A stretch of DNA of 64,000 bases from Laburnicola sp. R22_1 (Eukaryota; Ascomycota; Dothideomycetes; Pleosporales; Didymosphaeriaceae): positions 2,418,001-2,482,000 of the forward strand of contig JACONQ010000002.1 of assembly GCA_014281115.1 (NCBI GenBank), given 5' to 3'. Both the position numbers and the translations under genes were made by a program. The number at the start of each line of letters is the position of its first letter. Position 1 is the stretch's first letter. This document shows positions 53,101 to 64,000 of this stretch, piece after piece. The notes below the pieces were generated by a model that saw only the letters and a program-made list of their open reading frames with translations, was not told the origin of the DNA and did no database searches.

Positions 53101-54436
53101 ATGGACAGCAACAAGTCCAGCTTTACCCGCTCCGCGAGCGAACATCCCGTCCTTCATGTACCGGAGCTGTTGGAAAACATCCTCATAAATCTCGATCGTA
53201 GGAGTGTCGTGTTCGACCCTAATATCTCCCTCTCCGAGCAGAAAAGCCGTTCACAATCCGCCTGCAGAGACATCTTATGGGGAGCTCGTCTCACCTGCAA
53301 ATACTGGAAGGACGTTATCGATGGCTCAAGGAAACTCAAGCAGATAGGCTTCCTGGCCCCAGATTTTGAGATGCCCGAGGACGTTGACGGCCCCGAAATC
53401 TTTGCAAGGCCGGATACTATAAACGGTGGCTATTCAGTGACGACGCTCGCTGCGTCTCCTAGCGACCCCACTGAATCCCCTCACGAAGTTTATACGTTTG
53501 ACGCAAGTGCGCCAAGTCGCCCCTCGGAATATTTAGCGAGGATGAGCTCAAATTCACCAACAAGACTCATCGAGGTGGACCTTGTGCCCCCGGGAAGCGT
53601 GGACGTGTTCTTCGAAACCACCAACGAAACTTCTTTAACCGTTGCAAAGGCACGAGAAGCTTGCAGACGGGGCTGCATTGACCACCTTATGTTATCTGAC
53701 TGCACATGCGCTCTCTACGATTACGTTACCGCAGACATATACGACGATTATGATGGACCGAATTTCGAGTACCCATTGGACTTCATAGTCAATTGTGTGA
53801 CTCTGCATCCAATGCTCGATAAGTTCGGTCTCTCTGTCAAGCCACCTAGTGTTGAAATACTCGAAATCGGATATGCGGATCTATATCGCGACACAAGACA
53901 CTGTATGTTGCATACATCTCAGAAGCTATCTTCCTTGAACCAACTGTTCCGACACCAACCTGCGTTGACTCCTTGGACGACTGCGCAAGTCTCTCGACCA
54001 GTGAGCACAACGATCGAGCTCCCCCCAGTGTTTGCAAACGAGCGCAAACAATACCGTATTGAGGACGCAAACGGTGAGGACTGTGCAAACGGCTGTTACT
54101 GTGCCGACATGCTATTATACGAACTCGCCGAATGGTTTCACCGATACGTATATCCAAATCATCGAACGGCCGACTCGGAACGATGGTGAGACTCTACAGT
54201 CTGACAACTCCACCGAAGATATGGCCAGCGCCAAGGAATATCGTAACGAGACAAATAAGCAACGCATGCGGCAGGAGATCGAAGAGATGAGAGAAAAAAT
54301 ACTCCACGAAGCTAAGCTATTGAACAGATTGGTTGGCCCTATGCTCCCGCGTACACATACACCATGGACGATGTACACGACTCTAGATGAAGGCGTTCTC
54401 GTACGCCTTCTGGATGGGAATTACGTCGAGTATTGA
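53101..54436 (+). CDS. F-box-like protein with C-terminal coiled coil
   Basis: Exons 53101-54147 and 54200-54436. The 52 bp intron has a GTATAT donor and CTACAG acceptor; without it the frame ends at 54189. About 427 aa. The N-terminal F-box-like motif is HVPELLENILINLD ... ARLTCKYWKDVIDGSRKL, as in fungal F-box proteins that bind Skp1 in SCF ubiquitin ligases. The middle has no recognised repeat (YEIGY-type LEIGYADLYRD). The spliced C terminus adds a basic-acidic helix likely to form a coiled coil (NKQRMRQEIEEMREKILHEA). Substrate unknown. It is the first gene after the second repeat island, so a species-specific or rapidly evolving gene is plausible. Confidence 0.7.
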
Positions 54437-55236
54437 TCTTACATCTGAAATCGACGCATGTGTCATTCGCCTCGAAGCACTTGATTATTGCTTTATGTTT
54501 TCCATCACGGGAGGACAGGTAACGCAGGAGGTACGCAGTCTAAATTGCAGCGGCCCTACATCTCAACAGCATGCTGTTAGCGATGTAAATTGTAAGAATA
54601 TACGTTTCGTACCCAATGGTATCTCAAATATACATTAGCACCGTGATTCTTAACTCTGACCAACGCATCTGAACTCTCGAATCCAACACAACACAATCCT
54701 GAAAAATCCAGCGCAGAAGCACTAGCCTTTCTACTGTCCACCCCGGACTCTAGGGCTTTTGTATTTTACCAGCGTCGACTAGACCACATATTACAAGCTG
54801 CCCATCGACTATTTCAACTCCACCTTACCCTACAAATACCACCATATCATCTCCAACCCCTTATACCATTCGAAACCACACCTACCTATCTTTTCCACTG
54901 AAAAAAAAAGTAATCAAAAAAAAATTAACACAACACCTCACTCCCCTCCCAAAATGCCCACCCTCCCACCACCAAACGACATCTACTAATAGACCACAGC
55001 ACCCAAACAGCCCTCACCCTTACCCACACCCCCAACCACTCACATAACTCCTCCCTAACAACACACAGCACACACAGCCTCCATGGATCCATACATATGT
55101 AGGCACGAAAGCTTCACACCAAGGAGCGTCCTGGAGCGCGTAAGATTCGACCTATTTTTAAGCCTCAGATTGACCTATCCACCTACTTATCGCTAAGCTC
55201 AATGCATAATATGCCCAATGCCCTTCCTACCAACCG
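54437..55236. other. Intergenic, C/A-rich convergent spacer
   Basis: Convergent 3' flanks of the F-box and lipid kinase genes, with poly-A and CA-rich stretches near 54900-55080. No gene or repeat recognised. Confidence 0.45.
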
Positions 55237-56526
55237 TTACGCAACAACAACATCCAGCACCCTCCTCTCCTCCTTCCTAACCTCCACCCACCCATCCTCC
55301 TCCACTCGGACAATCTTCCCATCAACACAAACACGCCGCCATCTCCCCTCCCTCTCCTTTCCCTGAAACTCAATCCTCAACCCATCAACCTCCTCATACC
55401 TCACCAGCGGATCCTCCACATGCTTTCCCCCCTGATACGCCATGCCCATAACCCTCATCGCCTCATCCCCACTCGTCGGCCCAAAATGCACTAGCCGTAA
55501 ACTCCCATCGAGCGGCCTCGTAGCCGGGCTGATGCAGAACGGCTTCTCGAGATTAGACACCATAGTCGCAACGACGTACATGTGGTCCTCAGCCTCGATA
55601 GGCTTCCATTCGGAGCCGTGGAGCGTGGAGATCTGAGCGCGATAAGGATGAGGAGGCGTCCCATCAGCAGGATACAAAGCTTCTTTAGCCGCCATTTTGA
55701 ACCGCTCTACGCCGAACTTCCGGTATTCAGCCGTGTCACTATCAGCGACGAGCGAAGCGTGCATCCCCCAGCTGCACACGACGGCGCCGTGGAGGATAGG
55801 CCGCTGGCTCTTGGGGTCCTTGGGCAAGTCTTCTTCGCTGCGGGCTTCGTCGACTAGGAGGCGTGCACCGGGTGAGAAGGATGCGGTGAAGACGGGTAGT
55901 GGTTTCGAGACGCTTGATGCTAGCGTGCGGAGTCCCCAGGTGTTATCTTTTCCGGCGTTGATCGAATGGTACAGAGCGTTTGCGGTGCCGAGTGGGATCA
56001 GCACGACTTGCGGCGCTTTGTACTCGGATGAGGTTGGGCGTGATAAGAGGCCGTTGACGAGGTCGATTACGCCGCCGTCTCCGGAGAGGAGGATGAGTCG
56101 GAGCGTGATGCCTGCATTGGCGGTAGAAAAGAAAATGTCGGCGGTGAGGTCTTGGATCGTGGTCGCCGATTCAGTGTGGTGGGTCAGGAAGTTGCGATGT
56201 CCTTTTGGAAAGAGCGTTTCGAGAACCGGCTTCAACACCTGAGCATGGAACGTTTCTGCTTTGTTGGTGCCGGAGCCGGTAGAGATGATTACGTGGGTCT
56301 CGGTGTCGCTAGTGTCTTGGGGATGGATGGTTGGTTGGGCGTCGCCCTTTACGATGATAACTTTTGGTGGCACTGTATCGTCTTTTTCGTCATGCTGCAC
56401 GTAGATGATTGTTGAGCGGGAGGGGGAATCGTCTAGAGCCGGAACTACTGCTACGAGGTCTGCGTGGTTGACGGTCTGTTCATGGCCATGGTCGTCCGTG
56501 AATGTGAATGGGTTCGCATCCACCAT
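55237..56526 (-). CDS. Diacylglycerol/sphingoid-base kinase family lipid kinase
   Basis: Intronless, 429 aa from ATG 56526 (MVDANPFTFTDDHGHEQTVN); the frame stays open upstream but the preceding sequence looks like leader. The DAGK catalytic domain is seen as HVIISTGSGTNKAETF, the glycine-rich nucleotide loop LLSGDGGVIDLVNGLL, and VVLIPLGTANALYHSI (the GTGNA-type motif appears as GTANA). A C-terminal beta-rich half (HMYVVATMVSNLEKPF, LRLVHFGPTSGDEAM) is also typical. No C1 or PH domain and no membrane segment. It probably phosphorylates a lipid such as diacylglycerol or a long-chain base; the exact substrate is not known. Confidence 0.82.
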   Translation of the reverse strand: MVDANPFTFTDDHGHEQTVNHADLVAVVPALDDSPSRSTIIYVQHDEKDDTVPPKVIIVKGDAQPTIHPQDTSDTETHVIISTGSGTNKAETFHAQVLKPVLETLFPKGHRNFLTHHTESATTIQDLTADIFFSTANAGITLRLILLSGDGGVIDLVNGLLSRPTSSEYKAPQVVLIPLGTANALYHSINAGKDNTWGLRTLASSVSKPLPVFTASFSPGARLLVDEARSEEDLPKDPKSQRPILHGAVVCSWGMHASLVADSDTAEYRKFGVERFKMAAKEALYPADGTPPHPYRAQISTLHGSEWKPIEAEDHMYVVATMVSNLEKPFCISPATRPLDGSLRLVHFGPTSGDEAMRVMGMAYQGGKHVEDPLVRYEEVDGLRIEFQGKEREGRWRRVCVDGKIVRVEEDGWVEVRKEERRVLDVVVA

Positions 56527-57220
56527 ATTCGATGACAATCTATATATTTTCCTTCTGTTTTCTGTCTTGAAAGGTGGAAGTAGAGAAGCTTTTGTTCCGA
56601 TTGTAAGCAAGTATATATGCTGCTTCACGACATCAATGTATGCGACGATGAAATGGCCATGCAGCTGCAGGCCTCGCTTGCACGACTGCCCCACAAAAAG
56701 GCCTCCTAACCGGATTCGTTCTGCGAGCTCAACCAGCCATTCTCACCAAACACAGAGCCACAGGGAGACACAAAAGCACAAACCGACAACCTCCAAACGG
56801 AAAATTAATTAGAGCACAATGTCTACCACCACAACTATGCCAGCTAAGTAAGCTCAGCCAAAGCGCTCGGCCCTCAGCTCCTCCACCCATCCCCAGGCCT
56901 TACGTCATCCAATGAAAGCCTTGGCAAATCATGTTATTCTAAGCTCGGCCAACTCGGTGTCAGTCAGCAAGCGACATACATTTCGTACCAACCGCCCATC
57001 TCACCGCACTCAGCCTCTCTCGCATCTAACCTCGCACCTCCATCGCGACCGCAGGCCCTTCCCACGAGCGCTGTAGCTCTACCGCCCCCAAACCCTCCCG
57101 CGCAATCAACCGCCCGGCGCACCCTCCCACTCACATGCGCACCCACGACCACGCAACCTCCCACACCACCACGCCAACAACCACCACCACGACCACGGCT
57201 ATCCCAACCCACCCATCACC
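56527..57220. promoter_or_regulatory. Divergent promoter region, lipid kinase / membrane protein
   Basis: About 690 bp between divergent starts; the right part (56990-57215) is a strongly C/A-rich leader, common upstream of fungal start codons. No specific site claimed. Confidence 0.4.
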
Positions 57221-57976
57221 ATGAACGGCGGCCTCATCTTCCTCATCCTCCTCCTCCTCGCCCTCCTAGCAGCCTACACCGGCTGGCTAACCTACACCCG
57301 CATCCGCGCCTCCCGCCTCGGACTCCCCCCACCCTCCTTAAACCCCTTCGCCCGCTCCACCGCCCCATCCGCCTCAAACTACCCGGGCCCCGCCCCAACC
57401 GGCCTAAAAGGCTGGCTCACCACCCAAATCTCCAACTTCAAAAACCGCAACAACCGCTACGCCCCGGGCGCATACGAGGCGACCTCCTCCGCCGGCGCGC
57501 GCGGCCGCGGCGCCGGCTCCCGACTCGATCCGGACGAGGCGTGGGACGCGCGCGTCGGCAACGAAGCCTACTACGAGGAGCAGGAACTGGGGCTGCAGGA
57601 GCCGGTAGGACGCGCGGGACTGCATGGATACGGCGGTGGCGGTGGTGGTAGCGCCGCGAGCGCAAATCCCTACGAGACGGCGCCGTATGGGGCGCCGAGT
57701 CCGGGGTTTCCGGAGCCGGAGCCCGAGCGCGGCCGTAGTCGGACGCGCGAGTATGATGATGCGCCCCATCTTGGTGCGGGTGCGGGTGCGTCATCGAGAC
57801 AGAATCCGTTTGGGGATGAGAATGCGGCCAGTTTGCGGGGCGTGAGTCCGAGGCCGTTGGAGATGGGCGTGGATACGAGTTATGGGGGTGCGGCGGCGGG
57901 GCATAAGAAGAATAAGGGGAGTGCGGATAATAGTCCTACGGAGAGTCGGAGGAGTGTCTTCCGGGAGGAGATGTAG
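57221..57976 (+). CDS. Conserved fungal single-pass membrane protein
   Basis: Intronless, 251 aa. One N-terminal transmembrane helix (GLIFLILLLLALLAAYTGWL, residues 4-23) is followed by TRIRASRLGLPPPSLNPF. The long cytosolic, Gly/Pro/Arg-rich disordered region carries conserved short motifs: GLKGWLTTQISNFKNRNNRY, LDPDEAWDARVGNEAYYEEQ, ELGLQ, SLRGVSPRP and the C-terminal RRSVFREEM. This matches a family often labelled acid phosphatase-like in Aspergillus annotations, but no phosphatase motif is present and the name looks misleading. Function unknown. Confidence 0.75.
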   Translation: MNGGLIFLILLLLALLAAYTGWLTYTRIRASRLGLPPPSLNPFARSTAPSASNYPGPAPTGLKGWLTTQISNFKNRNNRYAPGAYEATSSAGARGRGAGSRLDPDEAWDARVGNEAYYEEQELGLQEPVGRAGLHGYGGGGGGSAASANPYETAPYGAPSPGFPEPEPERGRSRTREYDDAPHLGAGAGASSRQNPFGDENAASLRGVSPRPLEMGVDTSYGGAAAGHKKNKGSADNSPTESRRSVFREEM

Positions 57977-58272
57977 ACGTTAGACGTACGGGGGGTGTGC
58001 GTGTGGTGTGTTTTTGCGGGCGTTATTGGAGAATGTGGCATGGGATGGGTTCATGGGCGTGGGGGTAATTTGGAAGTTTCACTTTGCTTCTTTGGGTATA
58101 TAACCAGGACGAGTTTTGGAGGGTGTGTTTTGCGCTTCTGGGGAGATTGGTTGTGTCGTTGACTTGTAGGATGCATCCGATTACGGCCGGCCCTTCTGAA
58201 AGACTTCCTTATATAATTTTATCTGGCTCTATCGAAACACTCGAAACTATGCTATGCTATGCCATCGTGACG

Positions 58273-60240
58273 CTACTCTTGCTCAAGCACTTCAAACGCA
58301 TTGCCACTCAGCTGTGCACCAGTTTCCTGACTCCGCCTATTCTTCCTCTCCGCCTCCCTCTTCTGCTTCTTCGCCTTCTTATTCCCCTTCTGCTCCACAG
58401 GGACCTCCAACCCCGCCGAAGCATACACCTCCGCAAGAATTTCCCGCACCCCCTCTTCATCTCCAAGCGCCTTCCTCGCCTGACCCGGCACAATGAACAA
58501 CTCCACAATCGACCCCATACTCTGCAAAACGCCAAACAAGTACTTAGCAGCTACGCTCAACAGCGGCGCACTCTCCGCTCGAACCGCCAACCACACAGCA
58601 AGACACTGCTTGAGGAAGCGCAGCGAATACAAAGCCGCCTGCAGACAAGCAGTAAGATGTACAAAGTCCCACGTATTGTCGAAGTCGGCGCTCAAGATGC
58701 GGAGGAGAAGCGCTATCCGCGGGGTCGACTTCAGCTTGGGGAGGACTAAGCCGAGGGCAAAAAGAGGCCATGTCAGATCGGGGGGTACGTGGCGGTCCGC
58801 TCTCCAATGGAGCCAGACGCTTGTGCTGTGCACGAGTCCCTGGAGCGTGGTGGTGAGCTCGTGCGACGGATAGAGATGTACATCGTGTACAGCGACTGTT
58901 TGAGCTTTCCGTCTGTACTCTTGTGCTCTGGACTGGGTTGAGGCGAGGAGCGAGTACGCCAGGGTGCGCAGCTCCTGTCCGACGTTCCAGGCGGAGGACT
59001 GGTGCTGGTCTTCCACAAGCAGCGGTAGGTACACAACAGGGATCGGAACTGCGCCTAGACACTGGTGTACGTATTCAGAGATTCTGACATCTAAATGTTG
59101 CAGTGGTGGGACAATCGAAAGATGCTCAGATGATGTGGTGGCCGTCGATGGTATATAACGTTTGCTAAATTGACGATAAAGCTCGGAATCTATGTCAACG
59201 CGCTTAGCTTCTTCTGCTAAGGTCTTCTCAGTCTTCCAGGGATCTTGGGTCAAGCAATATGCAAAAGGGACAAGGCTCGGCAATCCTAGATTGTGACATA
59301 TACCGGATGGTGAATAACCTCTGAATTTCGGCTCGGGCCATAGCTCCACGTCTCTCAAGAAAAGAACTCGGACATCCTGGGAGTAATTGTAGAGTAGAAG
59401 GTCGGTGTCGTTGCTAAAGATGATCGACCGAGTGTATTGGTTGGCGTAGGGCGCACACCAGTCGTCAGCTTCGCCAGGAACAATGCGAGTGGTAGAGGCG
59501 TACTCGCTAGTATCCAAAGCTTCTTTCAATGCTGGCGCAAGGAACGAATAAGACACAGAGCCGAGATGGGTTGGTATGGGGCATGCGGCAGTGCTATATT
59601 TGGACCTGAGCTGCTTCACTTGTTGATTGTTCCGTTCGGTCCTGATTAGCCTTTCGTGCTGCTTTGTTTCCGGAAGTACCCCGTCGAACAATATGGCTGC
59701 TCTGGACACATGTGATCAGTAAAGCTCAAAGACGCGAGCAATCTATTCAGATGCGTGTCATGCATGCCTTGCGCATGCGCCTGCAGTGTTGCCTCATTGC
59801 ATGCGCGCAATCTCCTCGCCAACGGTATCAAGCCAGATGAGATATATAGAGATATCGCTAGCTCAACGACCGCTGCAGCTGATAAATGAAAAGAGGCACG
59901 CCTCAACGGCTCTACAAATCTCCTAGGTCGGGTGAAAACAATGGCCTTGCATGCCAAGATTTGTTGACGCGGCGTAGTGTACCTGCGAAGAGTATGAGGC
60001 GTTGATAACTCACACCTTGATATGGGCACTCTCCAGGGCCTTGAGCCAACGAAGAGCTTGCAGGGTGATGTCTGCGTACGACGGGATGCGAGACACGTTG
60101 CCGACGGCTGCAAGAGCTAGCTTGTGGGCGTGGTAGGCAAGTGATGGGCCATCGATGATAGCGTTGAATCCAATAAGCCCCTGTGCCGAGTATTGAGTTG
60201 CCTGCGGTTCGAGGCGTCGAGCAAGCCCCGCGATGCCCAT
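58273..60240 (-). CDS. Asteroid-type XPG/FEN-like domain protein
   Basis: Exon 1 60240-60014 and exon 2 59701-58273, joined across a 312 bp intron (GTGAGT donor, TCCAG acceptor; HIKV joins AAILFDGVLPETK in frame); 551 aa. The N terminus MGIAGLARRLEPQATQYS is the XPG/FEN N-terminal motif. IIDGPSLAYHAHKLA and AAILFDGVLPETKQHERLIR carry acidic residues of the nuclease fold. IIFSNDTDLLLYN corresponds to the internal acidic motif. The basic C terminus (NKKAKKQKREAERKNRR) may be a nuclear localisation signal. Asteroid proteins are nuclease-like; several are thought to be catalytically impaired. Activity here is not predictable by eye. Confidence 0.82.
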
Positions 60241-60811
60241 ATTGAGCGCATGCGCATACAAGGATCGGAAGAACGAGCCTCACCAGACCAGAGCTCTATG
60301 GCGTGGCTTCCAGAGGGCAGAAAAGAAGCCAGCGGGCGGACTTGAGCGCAGGCAACGTGTCGATAACGCTTTGTATACGTGCAAATGAAGCTCGCCGCTT
60401 ATTGAGCGTGCCCGTCCGTGTGATGCGGCGAAGCAGGGATGGCGCAGGCCGTCGAGTGATGGAGCCCGCACCTATCAATCAGGGAGTCCGGGTATGCCGC
60501 CGCAGCCTCATGCGAATGTGCATGCCATGTTCACGAGCGCCTCAGCGCGGGATGGCTTTTTGGTCTCCGTGAAGGGCTGGAGTGTAGGCGAGGTTGGGCG
60601 AGGTCGAGGAAAGGCGCGAGGGCTAGCGCAGGCGAGACCAGGCGAGAGCAGGTGGCAGGCCAATGAACGGCAGGCGCGATGGCGGGGCAAGGTGCCTGCG
60701 TCATCCCGCGCTGGGGTGCTGGCCGCTGCCCCTCACACAGCTAAAAGTCGCCAACACCAGCCAGAAACTTGCAATCCCAATTCCTCCACAACAGCCTGAA
60801 CTCGGCCCAAC
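60241..60811. promoter_or_regulatory. Divergent promoter region, Asteroid gene / phosphoglucomutase
   Basis: About 570 bp, with a G/A-rich stretch near 60590-60700. No specific site claimed. Confidence 0.4.
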
Positions 60812-62732
<1,921 letters not shown>

Positions 62733-63528
62733 AAAGCGTGATGGGTTACAGGTGTACATGGTGGAGACTGGAAAAGACAAATATTACGAGACATGAACGT
62801 GCATGAGTGCTGGGTGAAGCGAGCGAAGGGGAAAATGTTGTAGTTAGTTGATAGACTTTTACCTTGCTGCGGCTTATAAAATAAGATAGTGGCATTTGAT
62901 GGTCGCGGATGGGAAGTTTAGTGTTTCTGTTAATTCTCAACAGCTATTCTTACGTGATTGGTGAGACACGGTAGAACACTTCCCCTAAGCACGCCTAACC
63001 AAATTCTCCGAAACAAAAATATAGTCGTAATGGCGTCTCGAGGTCATCAGAACAGATGTACTGCTTTGCTACTGCTGGATGTGTCATACCTGGAACATTG
63101 TCTGGTCGTATATTAATATATTAATCCGGATGATCAGGCGAGCTTTCCTACTTGGCATGTGTGTGTTTTTGTGCCTGGCCTGGCTCACCGCGAAAAATGG
63201 TAAGCGAAGCGAAGCGTGAAGATGGTGGAGAGAGGCTGGAGAGCGGGTTTATGTTTGTTTTTATATGTTGCATGGTGGGATCTTTGATGTAGCAGCACTT
63301 GGATTTGTATAGTTGGTGTAAATTGCGTAGTATAGCTGGTGTAGACGTTACCGCGCGTGAAATTCGTATGACGTACGCGCTCAGCCACTCACGCGCCGCA
63401 ATTAGATGTCGCGCAGCAAACTAACTCGGTATACTTCCCCTCCTCCCCACTCCAAACCACTTCATTCATAACAACCCTTGCGCCCACTCTCCCTCTACAC
63501 GTTTACAACTAGCAGTGCGATATTTACC
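62733..63528. other. Intergenic region, phosphoglucomutase to oxysterol-binding gene
   Basis: The 3' flank of pgm and the upstream region of the next gene. No gene or repeat recognised. Confidence 0.45.
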
Positions 63529-64000
63529 ATGAGCGAAAGCACCGGAAAAGAAGCCTCGGCGGTGCCTACCAAGCAGAAGGGCTCGTGGTCGAGCTTCCTG
63601 AAGGTATGTTTGCGGCGCGGCGTCCGGCCGCATATTGCGCCAAAGGGCCCCCAGGCGGGCAGCGCTATCCTCTGTGCCCATAGCCTAATATGTGCATAGT
63701 CGATAGCGTCCTTCAATGGCGATTTGGCGTCCATGACCGCGCCCGCCTTCATCCTGTCTACCACCTCCCTTGTCGAGTTCTCCTCGTACTGGACCGAACA
63801 CCCCTCGGTTTTCGTCGCGCCCGCTGCCGAGAAGGACCCTGCGAAGCGGTGCATGCTGGTCCTGAAGTGGTTCCTCAGCACCCTGAAGCAGCAATATGCC
63901 AGCCGAAGCGAGAAGCTGGGTAGTGAGAAGAAACCCTTGAATCCATTCCTGGGCGAGCTCTTTCTTGGAAAGTGGGAGGACGAGGCGGGCGAGACACGTC
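63529..64000 (+). CDS. Oxysterol-binding protein, Kes1/Osh4 type, 3' partial
   Basis: Exon 1 63529-63603 ([20 protein letters not shown]), a 96 bp intron with GTATGT donor and CATAG acceptor, and exon 2 from 63700 running off the window. The sequence [20 protein letters not shown], then [12 protein letters not shown] and [16 protein letters not shown] is the start of the ORD lipid-transfer domain; the NPFLGE stretch is conserved in the family. There is no room for a PH or ankyrin domain before the ORD, so this is the short Kes1/Osh4 type. Such proteins exchange sterol and PI4P between membranes. The EQVSHHPP signature lies outside the window. Confidence 0.9.

Noticed and set aside
54188..54199. 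Very short intron GTGAGACTCTACAG bridging the F-box frames
   Set aside because: Far too short to splice; the 52 bp intron 54148-54199 with the same acceptor restores the frame properly.

Overview
This 64 kb window is nuclear DNA of a filamentous ascomycete (Pezizomycotina; Dothideomycetes is my best guess, not proven). Genes carry short GT-AG introns, mostly 47-102 bp, often with CTRAC-like branch sites. Many genes sit head to head. Transposons are AT-rich and carry stop-creating C-to-T/G-to-A changes, the signature expected of RIP (repeat-induced point mutation). I saw no CRISPR array, no bacterial operon and no convincing tRNA or rRNA gene.

Layout: 1-6.2 kb holds the replication-fork protein Tof1 (5' end outside the window) and a G-patch/RRM RNA-binding protein. 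7.4-10.5 kb is a degenerate repeat island with a pogo/Fot1-type transposon (terminal inverted repeats, TA target duplication, a further insertion inside it) and telomere-like repeats. 11.5-12.7 kb is a secreted FMN alpha-hydroxy-acid dehydrogenase, followed by a ~93 bp degenerate tandem array (13.0-13.9 kb). 15.2-17.6 kb is a frameshifted gene of the fungal ubiquitin-like-domain family. 17.87-21.56 kb is a complete but degenerate hAT element with a perfect 8 bp target duplication. It is split by a 702 bp near-perfect palindrome whose removal restores the transposase reading frame.

21.6-35.6 kb is a housekeeping block: RCC1/Ats1-like protein, ribosomal protein S16 (uS9), a ChAPs exomer subunit, the histone-chaperone subunit Hir3 and a secreted alkaline phosphatase. 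36.7-38.0 kb is non-coding and full of short local duplications. 38.2-50.2 kb holds a small unknown protein, an Hsm3/S5b-like proteasome chaperone, RNA polymerase III subunit Rpc31, an unknown gene with one apparent frameshift, a four-exon histidine acid phosphatase and a type-B carboxylesterase. 51.1-52.7 kb holds copies of a dispersed repeat family that also occurs at 7.4 kb, 39.6 kb and, through its tail, at the 3' end of the ubiquitin-like-domain gene. 53.1-64 kb holds an F-box protein, a lipid kinase, a small membrane protein, an Asteroid/XPG-like protein, phosphoglucomutase and the 5' part of a Kes1/Osh4-type oxysterol-binding protein.

The conserved genes do not form one pathway; this is ordinary core chromosome interrupted by two transposon islands. 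The most unusual content is in the repeats: the hairpin nested in hAT, the ~93 bp array, and the repeat family that shares its 3' end with a host gene. Exon boundaries were worked out by hand from reading frame and splice signals.
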